Source: Rothia sp. P100
GTDB lineage: Bacteria > Actinomycetota > Actinomycetes > Actinomycetales > Micrococcaceae
Length of the DNA stretch: 64,000 bases
Direction of reading: 5' to 3'
Assembly: GCF_023712425.1 (NCBI RefSeq)
Contig: NZ_JAMAYG010000001.1
Coordinates: 1,009,395 to 1,073,394, forward strand
The notes under the pieces were generated by a model. It was not told the DNA's origin. It saw only the letters and a list, made by a program, of their open reading frames with translations, and did not search any database. The position numbers and the translations under genes were made by a program. This document shows positions 25,548-33,679 of the stretch, piece after piece. Every line of letters begins with the position of its first letter. The first letter of the stretch is position 1.

Positions 25548-26129
25548 CTAGACACCTTTACCTGCGGAGCGCAGGGTAAGAGCACCAATCATGACAAAGA
25601 CACCGGCAATAAGTGCACCAGCACCGGCGGTGCCCATAATGGCCTTGTCCCCGATTTCTGACACTACCGGCAGAGCGGCGGCAAATATGGTGATGATGGC
25701 ACCTTCAAGTTGCCAGTCACGGGCTGCCGGGTTGTGTCCTTTGGTGCGCATACCCGCCAGCATTTTCAACACGCCGGTGAGGCCCAGAGCCACACACACC
25801 ACCAGAGTCAGCCAGAACTCCCCACGCGGCAGCAGAAGCACCAGCACACCGGCACCTGCCTGAATGCCTGCGATGGAGGTGAAGACCTGACTATTCTGGT
25901 CATCCCCCTCACGCAAGAGGGCGCGGGAGGTAAAGAAGGACGCCGCGCCGTAAGCCAGCAGGTAGGCAGTAAGCATCACGGTGATAACGGTGAGGGTGGG
26001 TTCCTGCCAGAAGACCGTTACCAGCCCAAAGATGAGAAAAACCAGAGCGTGGGTGGCGGTGGGAGCTGCCAGAGCAGCAGCTAAGCGGCGGTCTGGTACG
26101 GGGGTGGGGGCATCAGTTTCGTGAGTCAC
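25548..26129 (-). CDS. HdeD-like/DUF308 polytopic membrane protein
   Basis: 193 residues with about six hydrophobic helices, beginning at ATHALVFLIFGLVTVFW and ending GAGALIAGVFVMIGALTL. Repeated two-helix units with short loops fit the DUF308/HdeD group, whose function outside enteric acid resistance is unclear. GTG 26129 has no ribosome site. TACACT lies exactly six bases before it on the minus strand, so a leaderless transcript is likely. No obvious partner gene. Confidence 0.68.
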   Translation of the reverse strand: MTHETDAPTPVPDRRLAAALAAPTATHALVFLIFGLVTVFWQEPTLTVITVMLTAYLLAYGAASFFTSRALLREGDDQNSQVFTSIAGIQAGAGVLVLLLPRGEFWLTLVVCVALGLTGVLKMLAGMRTKGHNPAARDWQLEGAIITIFAAALPVVSEIGDKAIMGTAGAGALIAGVFVMIGALTLRSAGKGV

Positions 26130-26244
26130 CGTTCCAGTGTAGCGAACCCGGGTGGCCTCTCACGTTCGGGCGGTGTGAGGCATATAGTGAGTGCACTCTA
26201 AGGGCGCGCCAGTGGTGCTAAGGGTATCAACTTTTACAGGGGCA

Positions 26245-27843
26245 TCAGAGGACGCGGCGCAAGCGCTGTAGCCCTTCTGCCAGTTTCCGGTCATTCATTC
26301 CACCAAAACCTATGACAACCCCTTTCAGGGGTAACGGAGCGGTGGTAAGCTCATCACCTTTCGACTCGCTTACCTCTGAGACCTCCACCCCGGCAGGGGC
26401 CGACCAGTAGGAGCCCAAGGGCGCAACCAGCACCCCTGCACCTTCAGCCCGCTCCACTAGATCAGCCTCCCCATCAGCAGTGGAGTGTAGTTGTAAGACC
26501 GCGTGCAGACCGCCGTCCATGGGCAGAATGTCTGCCCCGGGCAGGTCGCCTAGCTGTTCAACCACCAGGGCTCGGCGAGCGCGGTAGACCTTGCGCATGC
26601 GGGCGATATGGCGGCGCACCCCACCGACTGCTAGCAGATCAGCAGCGGCGTCCTGAACCAGGGCTGGTACCGGGTTACCCAGGTCAGCGCGGAGGTGGAG
26701 TAGGTCATCGCGCAGATGTCTGGGCATCACTAAAAATCCTAGGTTAAGGCCCGGGGTGAGCACTTTGGCGAAGGAGCCCAGCGTGATAACACGGTCCCCA
26801 CCACCTGCGGGGTGGGTGTGGTGAGCGGGTCGGTCCATGGCGGCCAAGGCGGGTAGGGGGTCGCCGGTGTAGCGCAGTTCGGAGTCGTAGTCATCCTCCA
26901 CGATAAGCACCTGGTGAGTGCGGGCCCATTCCAGCAGTTCGAGGCGGCGCGCAGCGGGCATAGAGGCCCCGAGGGGGTACTGGTGGCTGGGGGCCACGAG
27001 AACGATGTCCGGTAGCTGGACGCCAGTCGGTAGATATTGCGGGTCAAGCCCCTGCTCGTCCACGGGAATGGGGATAACGGTGTGACCGAAGGCCTGTGGA
27101 ATGCGGTGCAGGGAGGGGTAGCCAGGGTTTTCCACCGCGATGCGCAAGGGGCGGTTGCGCACACGGCGGCGTAAGAGGGTGAGTAAGAGGCGGAAGCCTT
27201 CGCGGGCACCGGCAGTGACTAGCACGTCGTCAGGTGAGCGCAGAACTGAGCGGGTGAGGCGCAGATGCTCGGTAATGTGGGTGCGCAGTTGGGTGGATCC
27301 TGCTGCTGGGTAGCCATCAGCGGGGTTGGCGGCCGCACGACGCCAGGCGGCACGCCACTCGGTGGTCGCAAGAAGGGTGGTGTCAGGAGCGCCAGGCAAG
27401 AGGCTAATGACGCCGTGCCGAAGAGGCGCGGGGTGCTCTTCGGGGGTTACGGCAGATTGACCGGGTGCGGTAGCTGGCATACCGGCGGTTACAGCGGTCG
27501 CAACAGATGCGTTTTTACCCGATTCAGGGTCAAGAACCGAATTTCTCTGGCCGGAGTTGTGTGGGCTTAGGCGCCGGTGCCGCAGGTGAGCGTCCACCCT
27601 GGTGCCCCCGTGACCGGCTTGCAGGTAGCCCTCACCGATGAGCTGCTCATAAGCGAAAACCACCGTGCCGCGGGAGACACCCAGTTGGCGGGCTAAATCT
27701 CGACTTGAGGGCAGCAGGTCACCAGCTTTGAGCACTCCCGTCTCGATGAGCGGGCGTATTTGCTCCACGATTTGAGCGGGTAAGGACGCCCCGGCACCCT
27801 TCTGCACGATTAAAGGCAGCTCCTGCCCCCTGGATGTCGGCAT
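26245..27843 (-). CDS. MocR/PdxR-type regulator (GntR wHTH fused to PLP aminotransferase fold)
   Basis: 532 residues from ATG 27843 (AAGGAGGG upstream). The N-terminal GntR wHTH reads QIRPLIETGVLKAGDLLPSS, then RDLARQLGVSRGTVVFAYEQ. A long linker leads to a fold-type I aminotransferase domain with LVTAGAREGFRLLL, VLIVEDDYDSELRY and the PLP-Lys segment ITLGSFAKVLTPGLNLGF. These proteins sense PLP or an amino compound and control vitamin B6, GABA or related genes. No pdxST or gabT neighbour is present, so the target is unknown. The IR at 27883 may be autoregulatory. Confidence 0.88.
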   Translation of the reverse strand: MPTSRGQELPLIVQKGAGASLPAQIVEQIRPLIETGVLKAGDLLPSSRDLARQLGVSRGTVVFAYEQLIGEGYLQAGHGGTRVDAHLRHRRLSPHNSGQRNSVLDPESGKNASVATAVTAGMPATAPGQSAVTPEEHPAPLRHGVISLLPGAPDTTLLATTEWRAAWRRAAANPADGYPAAGSTQLRTHITEHLRLTRSVLRSPDDVLVTAGAREGFRLLLTLLRRRVRNRPLRIAVENPGYPSLHRIPQAFGHTVIPIPVDEQGLDPQYLPTGVQLPDIVLVAPSHQYPLGASMPAARRLELLEWARTHQVLIVEDDYDSELRYTGDPLPALAAMDRPAHHTHPAGGGDRVITLGSFAKVLTPGLNLGFLVMPRHLRDDLLHLRADLGNPVPALVQDAAADLLAVGGVRRHIARMRKVYRARRALVVEQLGDLPGADILPMDGGLHAVLQLHSTADGEADLVERAEGAGVLVAPLGSYWSAPAGVEVSEVSESKGDELTTAPLPLKGVVIGFGGMNDRKLAEGLQRLRRVL

Positions 27844-27882
27844 AAACCGCCCTCCTTGCCCATCACCGTCCACGCCATGGGC

Positions 27883-27922
27883 GGTCTATTGTTTTCACCT
27901 AAAATCTAAGTTCTATTAGACC
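27883..27922. promoter_or_regulatory. candidate MocR operator
   Basis: GGTCTA (27883-27888) and TAGACC (27917-27922) form a widely spaced inverted repeat. The same arms also carry a direct TCTATT repeat 27 bases apart (27885 and 27912). It lies 40-80 bases before the MocR start. MocR proteins often bind two spaced half-sites. Confidence 0.35.
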
Positions 27923-27967
27923 AGCATGTGCTGTAGCTACACGCAGGTGGCGCGCCCGCGCCGAGAA

Positions 27968-29260
27968 TTACTTGATGACAGCGACCGGGAGTTCTGCCCA
28001 GTGGGTCGTGCCGCGTCGGGAAAGCATCTCGCGTTTCATTTCCCAGGCAGGTGATTGGGCCAGCCCCCCGTACCCAACTCCCAGAGAGCGCGGGCCACAC
28101 TTTTCTTTGATGCTGTGCACCAAACCAGCGATATCACGGGTTTCGTGGCTGAGGGCAAAGGGGTCTAGCAGAGCAGTAGCGCCAGCCGGCGTCAGGTCAC
28201 TGACCACCACCCCTGCCTTTGCGTACCTCACCGCCCCAAAGGTGGCGCGCTCCAGCAGTTGGGCGCAGGCCTGAGTGAGAATAATAGGGTCAGCGGTAGG
28301 CGCAGGCAGTTTCACCTGCACGTCAGCGCGTACAAAACCTCCTGCGGCGTAGCGGGAGGTCGAACAAAAAGCGCTGACTAACCCAGCAACCTGCCCGCTC
28401 TTGGCCAGACGTCCAGAGGCACGCTGGGCATAGATACTCAGAACCTGGCGCATAGTGTCTTCGCTGGTTACCGGGTCAGAAAAAGAGCGGGAATACATCA
28501 TCTGATCTTTAAAAACCCGCTCAGGTTCAAGCTCAATCGCTCTTACCCCGCGCAGTTCAAGCACCGTGCGCATGAGCACCACCGAAAACCTCTTGCGAAT
28601 CAGCCCCAGCGAGGCCTCTTTCAGGTCTTTGACACTGAGAATTCCCATACCCGCTAGTTTTTGAGCACCCCTGCTCCCCACACCCCATATTTCTCCTGCA
28701 GGGAGGGTGCTCAACAAGGCATCCACCCGCTGGGGCGGCAGGGCGTCCCACACGCAGACACCCCTGAGAGCCGGTATTTTCTTGGCTGTTCTATTGGCCA
28801 GCTTAGCTAACGTCTTGGACGCCGCCACCCCCACACAAACCGGCACGCCAACTCTGCGCGCCAAATCCTCCTTGATCCGACGGGCCAGGGCCCGTGCTTG
28901 GGGCAGGCTGGCGGTGATGGTGAGAAAGGCTTCGTCGATGCTGTACTGCTCAAATTCCTGGGCGTAGCTCTCCAGCAGCAGCATGACTCGGTGGCTGATG
29001 TCCCCATAAAGCTCGTAGTTCGATGACCGTACTACTACCCCCAGCTCTTTTGCTTTCTCTTGCACGGTGAACCAGGGTTGGCCCATGATGAAGCCCAGAT
29101 CCTTCGCGGCGGCGTCCAGCGAAATAATGCACCCGTCATTATTAGAAAGGACGAGCACCGGGCGGTTACCGATGGAGGGGTCCAGCAGCTTTTCGCAGGA
29201 GGTGTAGCAGGAGTTGATGTCCACGTGAAAGATGAGGGTTCTTGGGGTATCAGCGCACAT
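27968..29260 (-). CDS. umuC: UmuC-type Y-family DNA polymerase
   Basis: 430 residues, the normal UmuC length. Palm motifs: LIFHVDINSCYTSCEKL with the first metal Asp, and YSIDEAFLTI with the Asp-Glu pair. Helix-hairpin-helix EIWGVGSRGAQKLAGMGI follows, and the UmuC-type little finger starts about residue 245. Expected role: error-prone translesion synthesis after DNA damage, with processed UmuD. ATG 29260 overlaps umuD by 11 bases, so translation is coupled. Intact reading frame. Confidence 0.93.
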   Translation of the reverse strand: MCADTPRTLIFHVDINSCYTSCEKLLDPSIGNRPVLVLSNNDGCIISLDAAAKDLGFIMGQPWFTVQEKAKELGVVVRSSNYELYGDISHRVMLLLESYAQEFEQYSIDEAFLTITASLPQARALARRIKEDLARRVGVPVCVGVAASKTLAKLANRTAKKIPALRGVCVWDALPPQRVDALLSTLPAGEIWGVGSRGAQKLAGMGILSVKDLKEASLGLIRKRFSVVLMRTVLELRGVRAIELEPERVFKDQMMYSRSFSDPVTSEDTMRQVLSIYAQRASGRLAKSGQVAGLVSAFCSTSRYAAGGFVRADVQVKLPAPTADPIILTQACAQLLERATFGAVRYAKAGVVVSDLTPAGATALLDPFALSHETRDIAGLVHSIKEKCGPRSLGVGYGGLAQSPAWEMKREMLSRRGTTHWAELPVAVIK

Positions 29261-29681
29261 GGTGGATGCTCCTGGTCACCACCCCGAAGATCGTGAAGTC
29301 TGAGAGGGCTTCTATGCGCAGTGCGGGGTACTGAGGGTTTTCGGGGGTGAGCCAACCCTGACCCTGCCGGTCGATGATGAAGCGTTTAACGGTGAATTCA
29401 CCGTCCAGGCTGGCGACCACGACGTCCCCGGGCACAGGGGTGATGGAGCGATCCACCACAATTTCATCACCGTCCGCTATGCCTGCATCCACCATGGACG
29501 AGCCAGTAACGCGGAAGATATAGGTGGAAGTTTTATCCCTAATGAGAAGTTCATTGAGGTCAATGCTGGTGGCCTGGTAGTCCTGCGCCGGCGAGGGGAA
29601 GCCGGCGGGTATCAGCGTGGGCGGCAGAGGCAGATGCAGCGGCTGCAGTGCGCGAATCTTAGATATAAGGACTGCTTTCAT
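29250..29681 (-). CDS. umuD: UmuD, self-cleaving LexA-like subunit of Pol V
   Basis: 143 residues from ATG 29681. TAGTAT ends exactly six bases before it, so the message is probably leaderless; a GTG two codons earlier is the alternative. The self-cleavage region PAGFPSPAQDY, the serine in RVTGSSMVDAGI and the lysine in GEFTVKRFII are all present. RecA-stimulated cleavage at Ala-Gly would give UmuD' for Pol V. It heads a two-gene operon with umuC, 128 bases from the left border of an integrated element. Confidence 0.93.
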   Translation of the reverse strand: MKAVLISKIRALQPLHLPLPPTLIPAGFPSPAQDYQATSIDLNELLIRDKTSTYIFRVTGSSMVDAGIADGDEIVVDRSITPVPGDVVVASLDGEFTVKRFIIDRQGQGWLTPENPQYPALRIEALSDFTIFGVVTRSIHHVR

Positions 29682-29695
29682 ACCCACATACTAGT

Positions 29696-29724
29696 ACACA
29701 TATTCTATATTTATTAGTATGTGT
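29696..29724. promoter_or_regulatory. inverted repeat over the umuDC promoter
   Basis: ACACATA (29696-29702) and TATGTGT (29718-29724) flank an AT-rich spacer upstream of the umuD -10. A TACTAGTA palindrome lies just inside. This is not the TCGAAC-N4-GTTCGA box recalled for actinobacterial LexA, so a different regulator or a diverged SOS box must act here. Confidence 0.45.
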
Positions 29725-29820
29725 ATTCTATTTATTGAGCCGCACAGGGTGCCGCGGCACCACCAGCACACGAGGGCAGGCCAAGTAACTCCAGAGGGCA
29801 CAGGAAACCGCAGGCAACAA

Positions 29821-29893
29821 AAAAACCCGCTTCCTTCAAAAGGAAACGGGTTTTTCTTCTCTGTGCGCAAGGGGGGACTTGAACCCCAACGAT
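29821..29893. repeat. left attachment repeat: displaced 3' end of tRNA-Leu plus terminator
   Basis: These 73 bases match 32406-32478 at all but one position. They contain the hairpin AAACCCG...CGGGTTT and then, on the minus strand, the tRNA-Leu 3' acceptor and T-arm. The match breaks off in the tRNA after the T stem, so this copy is only a fragment of a tRNA gene. It marks one end of an integrated element. The 347-base gap between umuD and the integrase remnant holds this repeat, the umuD promoter and the arm-type repeats. Confidence 0.88.
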
Positions 29894-30004
29894 GCAAGGT
29901 ACTCGCTGATACATTCGCGTACTTTATACTGCGTATTTGCAGGGTTTTTCACGTTCTACCACCTGAGAAAATACACCTAAATACGTCTTTGTTCTTTATC
30001 GGCA

Positions 30005-30038
30005 GTACATAAATTAGTACACATAGTACATAAGTTAG
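30005..30038. repeat. arm-type repeats at the integrase end of the element
   Basis: GTACATAAATTAG, GTACACATAG and GTACATAAGTTAG follow one another directly next to the integrase stop. A related GTACATAAATCAG stands at 32381-32393, close to the other attachment repeat. This placing suits integrase arm-binding sites. Confidence 0.5.
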
Positions 30039-30640
30039 GCATGCATAGCGCCCAAACGGCTCACCGTGTCTTGCTGCATTGACGGCAGAACATGAGAGTA
30101 AACATCAAAGGTGATGCTGATTGTCTTATGCCCTAAACGCTCCTGCACCACTTTCGCCGGTAGACCTACTTGCAGTAAGTGAGTGGCATGGGTGTGCCTG
30201 AGATTGTGAAAGGGAATGACGGGTAGCCCTGAGAGTTGAGGGTACTTATCTCCCGCTGCCGCCTGACCGCGCCGCGTTACCTGCTCAAAACGCTGGCTCA
30301 CAGTATCACCCCACCGCATATGATTATCAGCTCCCACACCAAAGACAAGAGCTTTAGGCTTGATGAACTCAAACGATACGGCACCCCGCGCCGCCTTGTA
30401 TTCTTTGAGCGCTTGAATATCACCGGACAGAATATCAACCACCCTAGTTTTACCGTTCTTTGGTAGTCCCACAGAACCGTTAGCGCCTTTCTCTTCATCA
30501 ACTGAGCGCATGACGGCAATACGCCCCCGCGGGCAAATGAATATCACGCCACTGTAGCGCACCCACCACAACCCACTGACACTACAAGAACCACGACCCG
30601 CATGAGCCACCCTAAAACCGCGCTCGCTAGCGCATCAAAA
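30035..30640 (-). pseudogene. tyrosine recombinase (integrase), C-terminal remnant
   Basis: The last 190 residues of a phage-type integrase are readable. They include the IPFHNLRHTHATHLLQVGL box with the catalytic His-x-x-Arg, the QERLGHKTISITFDVYSHV box with the second His and the Tyr nucleophile, and GKTRVVDIL around the Lys strand. The N-terminal arm and core domains and the first catalytic Arg are missing. Near 30530 the frame changes: ALQWRDIHLPAG is readable one frame over, before RIAVMRSVDEE resumes. Stops precede it. The gene cannot make an active recombinase, so the element is fixed. Confidence 0.85.
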
Positions 30641-30736
30641 AGAAGAGACAGTCACTAGACTTTACGACGGGCGTTACAATTCTTCATATTCCACAATCAG
30701 CACACCGCAACCGATCACACCGCCTAGGGGTAGCGC

Positions 30737-31630
30737 ATGATTAACCCCATGGGCTTTCTATCTAAAGTCTTTGGCACCTCCCAGCCATCGGCAACACCCG
30801 CACCACAGGCACCGACTCCCACCACCACCCCGCGTATACCACCCACCAAAGTCACCGGTACTACCACCTACACCAAAGACGGCGCGCACCATATCGCCAC
30901 CCTCTACGATCTCAAAGATAACGGCTACCTTGAAACCACCGGCCAGATCATCAAAGACACCGCTAACCCAGTAGACCCGCACGCCGTAGCAGTAACCGTC
31001 ATGGGTGAAATCATCGGGTACCTCCCGGCATACCTCGCCCACTCGCTACCTCTACCCGATACCGGCGCGCAACCGGTAGAAGTGCAAATGTTCACCGCCC
31101 ACACCGCTAAAGGTCTACGCGTTGAATGCTGGGTGCGTAACTCAGCGAGCGCCGGGGAATGGGAATACACCACCCAGCAACGCCCACCCATGAGCGCGCA
31201 ACAACAGCGCCTAGATCGCCAAAACCGCGCCATGCTGCACCCAGAAACACAAGCACCGCGCACGACCGAGCAACGCGCTACGCCCGGCGCGGGGTATACC
31301 GACAGCGGACTGCATTATCTGGAGCTAGTAGAACCTATTAATCAGCTCAAAAGAGATGGAAACTTAGAAGCTGCCTTAGATATGGCACTGGCAGCAGTGC
31401 ACGCGGCCGAAGAAGATAAAACCTACCTGGGGGCTAACGGCGGTTTTGTAAACCCGCCACCGGCTTACACCCGGCAAGCTGCAATAATCCTACGAAAGCT
31501 CAAACACACAGAAGAAGAAATAGCCTTACTCCAGCGTTACATCAACTACTGCAGCCCGGAATTTTTGCAACGCAACAAAGCATCACGCGAGCTAGTGCAG
31601 CGCCTAGAAAAGCTCACCACGAGCAAGTAA
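30737..31630 (+). CDS. HIRAN-domain protein, cargo of the tRNA-Leu element
   Basis: 297 residues from ATG 30737 (AGGGGTAG upstream); a second ATG lies 5 codons on. After a Pro/Thr-rich leader, residues about 38-140 show a HIRAN-like pattern: NGYLETTGQIIKDTANPVDP, HAVAVTVMGEIIGYLPAYLA and VEVQMFTAHT. HIRAN domains bind single-stranded 3' DNA ends in helicases such as HLTF and also occur in small phage and island proteins. Residues about 190-297 are helical and repeat-like (YTRQAAIILRKLKHTEEEIA). No helicase motif is present. The intact frame inside a decayed element suggests selection. Confidence 0.65.
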   Translation: MINPMGFLSKVFGTSQPSATPAPQAPTPTTTPRIPPTKVTGTTTYTKDGAHHIATLYDLKDNGYLETTGQIIKDTANPVDPHAVAVTVMGEIIGYLPAYLAHSLPLPDTGAQPVEVQMFTAHTAKGLRVECWVRNSASAGEWEYTTQQRPPMSAQQQRLDRQNRAMLHPETQAPRTTEQRATPGAGYTDSGLHYLELVEPINQLKRDGNLEAALDMALAAVHAAEEDKTYLGANGGFVNPPPAYTRQAAIILRKLKHTEEEIALLQRYINYCSPEFLQRNKASRELVQRLEKLTTSK

Positions 31631-32405
31631 TACCCCAGCAACACCTGCCCCTTAGCTACCGGCTCTCTCTTTCTGCCTATGCGCTCGCGGTGGGCTGTGA
31701 ACTGTTAGGGGTGGGAGATGTGACGAGCGCGGGTGTGTTGTTTTGACAGTTTTTCCACGTGCGGGGAATTGGCTAGGGGTGCACTTGCTTACAAAGCTAG
31801 GGTGATCCGGCTACCTCCACAATTAGGAGGGAGCCCGCCCGCTGCCGCTATAGATGATGCCCTCTATAGTCAGGAGCCCACCTATTCTGAGATTCGATAT
31901 TTTCGAGCATGAGAAATCTAAGGATCCTCAGCCCATGAGATACACCCGACATTTTTTTGTGGCATCGCGGAAAAACCCAAAACTTACGAACTGTCGGCTT
32001 TGCATCCAGAAGTAGCCTGAGAGGGTACGCGTCCAGTGAGCACCCTGCAGCATGGTGCAAGTAATGCCTATATTATGCAACCCTACGACTTCTTACCCGG
32101 TCGGGTAAAAAGTCCCAAACCGGCGCTTTACAGGTTTTGATTACTACACACATAGTTGTGGGGCTATCCAGGCATAACCGCGCCTTTGAGCTTGCACCCT
32201 GCCGCACCTCAGTCCCTTGGGGGTAAGCCACTGTAGCTACGCCTCTCTACACCAGCGCTCGCCGCATCGAGTATACAACTGCACCGGATGCGCGGCCATG
32301 GCGTACTGAGGAAGGTTTAGAACTGCCGCGGTTGCGTCTGGAGGATATAGAGAACGCTCGGACGGGAAATTAGGATATTGGTACATAAATCAGCACATAG
32401 GTATG
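31631..32405. other. non-coding part of the tRNA-Leu element
   Basis: About 775 bases without a convincing gene. Short structures are a CTATAG...CTATAG hairpin near 31852-31873 and TTACCCGGTCGGGTAA at about 32093-32108. A TTGACA near 31743 has no good -10. The right arm-type repeat lies at 32381-32393. Only short open frames with no family features cross it. It is probably debris of the integrated element. Confidence 0.5.
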
Positions 32406-32440
32406 AAAAACCCGCTTCCTTCAAAAGGAAACGGGTTTTT
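32406..32440 (-). terminator. terminator of tRNA-Leu
   Basis: On the minus strand AAACCCG plus TTTCC pairs with GGAAGCGGG plus TTT around a TTTTGAA loop, with one mismatch in a 14-bp stem, ending in five T bases. It starts 9 bases after the tRNA 3' end. The copy at 29821 carries the same hairpin. Confidence 0.85.
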
Positions 32441-32478
32441 CTTCTCTGTGCGCAAGGGGGGACTTGAACCCCCACGAT
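32406..32478. repeat. right attachment repeat within intact tRNA-Leu
   Basis: This 73-base copy overlaps the 3' end of the complete tRNA-Leu gene and its terminator, and matches 29821-29893 with one mismatch. The element therefore spans about 2.6 kb between the two copies. Integration at tRNA 3' ends by tyrosine recombinases leaves this pattern. Confidence 0.88.
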
Positions 32479-32532
32479 CTTGCGATCACTGGCACCTGAA
32501 GCCAGCGCGTCTGCCAATTCCGCCACTTGCGC
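32449..32532 (-). tRNA. tRNA-Leu (anticodon CAG)
   Basis: 84 nucleotides on the minus strand. The acceptor stem GCGCAAG pairs with CTTGCGC, with A as discriminator; the CCA is not encoded. The D arm GGCGGAATTGGCAGACGC and the long variable arm (TGATCGCAAGATCG) are typical of tRNA-Leu. The anticodon loop CTTCAGGTG gives CAG, and the T arm reads GGGGGTTCAAGTCCCCC. The gene is intact despite the integration event next to it. Confidence 0.95.
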
Positions 32533-32827
32533 ATTATTCATTTTTGAGTTGCCGAATGAGCAACGAAGATAACTATACACAAGGCCCGGTGAGGGTGTCC
32601 AACCAAAAACTATCCAGTCTACATGCAATAGGTCACACCAATCACTGCCCTGCAGTGCCAGAATCTAGCTGAGTGAGCCTTACTGACGGGTAGCGCCCAG
32701 GGTTTCCAAGGGTGTTTTTACGGTTATCTACTAGACTGGTGTTTTAGACTGTGCCCCACTATGGTTCACAGTCCGCAACCGCCCGCCCGGCGGAGCTCAC
32801 CACATACGTTTGTTGAAGGAGGCAAGC

Positions 32828-33676
32828 ATGGGATTCATTGACAGAATCGAACAGGGCCTAGAAAAGGCTGTCCGCGGCACCTTCAGCAAAGGTGGAGCTT
32901 TCGAACCCGTTGATATCGCTAACCGCCTGCGCACCGAAATGGACAAGAAGGCCTATGCGATCGCGTCCGGCCGGACCATCGCACCTAACGTTTTTACCGT
33001 TGAGTTCTCCAGCCAGGATTTTTCCCGCGCCCAGCAGTGGGGGGTCCCTCTCGCTGAGGAGCTCTGCGACGTAGCGATTCGGCACGCCCGCACTCAGGGT
33101 TATTCCCTGCGCGGCGCGGTACGCGTTACTTTTGCCGTGGGTGATGAGCTGGAGTCCGATGACTTCATTGTTACTGGAGTGCAGCAGCAGGTAGCTACAC
33201 CCGCTCCCGACGCAGCCCCACCCAGTAAAACCACCAAGCATCACAGCGCTGGCTTAGGTTCATACCCGGCCTCTACCCCTCCTTCTTTACCGAACCGTAT
33301 TACGCGTCCTGCCCAGCAGGCTCGCACTCAGCCGGTGCCCGCGGCTGACCTTCCCCGGCAGCGCCCGGGGTCTGTAGCTCCCAAGCCGCAGGTAGTCCTG
33401 GAGGTTAATGGTGAACGCATAGCGGTTCGCGCCCTGCCGGTTACTCTAGGCAGAGGTTCCAGTGCGGATATCACCGTTGAAGACACCGGGGTATCGCGCC
33501 GGCACCTAGAAATTGTGGAGCAGGACGGCGCCTACCTGGCTGTCGATTTGGGCTCCACCAACGGCTCCTACATCAACGGACAGCGCCTAATGGGTCGCGC
33601 CGAAATCACCAACGGATCGGTGATTGAGATGGGCCGGGCCCGCATCGTTTTTCGTCTCATGATTCGCAGGGGGTAG
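32828..33676 (+). CDS. fhaA: FhaA, DUF3662 and FHA-domain protein
   Basis: 282 residues from ATG 32828, 7 bases behind GAAGGAGG. The N-terminal DUF3662 domain (MGFIDRIEQGLEKAVRGTF to about residue 125) is followed by a Pro-rich linker. The FHA domain (about 198-282) has ALPVTLGRGSSADITVED, SRRHLEIVE and DLGSTNGSYINGQRL, the phosphothreonine-binding loops. In mycobacteria FhaA binds phosphorylated MviN-type flippases and regulates peptidoglycan synthesis. It is the first gene of the seven-gene signalling and wall operon. Confidence 0.95.
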   Translation: MGFIDRIEQGLEKAVRGTFSKGGAFEPVDIANRLRTEMDKKAYAIASGRTIAPNVFTVEFSSQDFSRAQQWGVPLAEELCDVAIRHARTQGYSLRGAVRVTFAVGDELESDDFIVTGVQQQVATPAPDAAPPSKTTKHHSAGLGSYPASTPPSLPNRITRPAQQARTQPVPAADLPRQRPGSVAPKPQVVLEVNGERIAVRALPVTLGRGSSADITVEDTGVSRRHLEIVEQDGAYLAVDLGSTNGSYINGQRLMGRAEITNGSVIEMGRARIVFRLMIRRG

Positions 33677-33679
33677 CTC

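Noticed and set aside
26185..26200. GAGTGCACTC palindrome before the MocR stop side
   Set aside because: It lies between gene ends or far from promoters, is short, and has no second copy.
29881..29960. Complete second tRNA-Leu at the left repeat
   Set aside because: Similarity stops after the T arm; no anticodon or D arm can be formed.
31848..32060. Minus-strand 70-codon frame in the tRNA-Leu element
   Set aside because: No ribosome site, no recognisable features, unusual composition.
32406..32478. CRISPR-type repeat
   Set aside because: Only two copies 2.6 kb apart, explained by tRNA attachment-site duplication.
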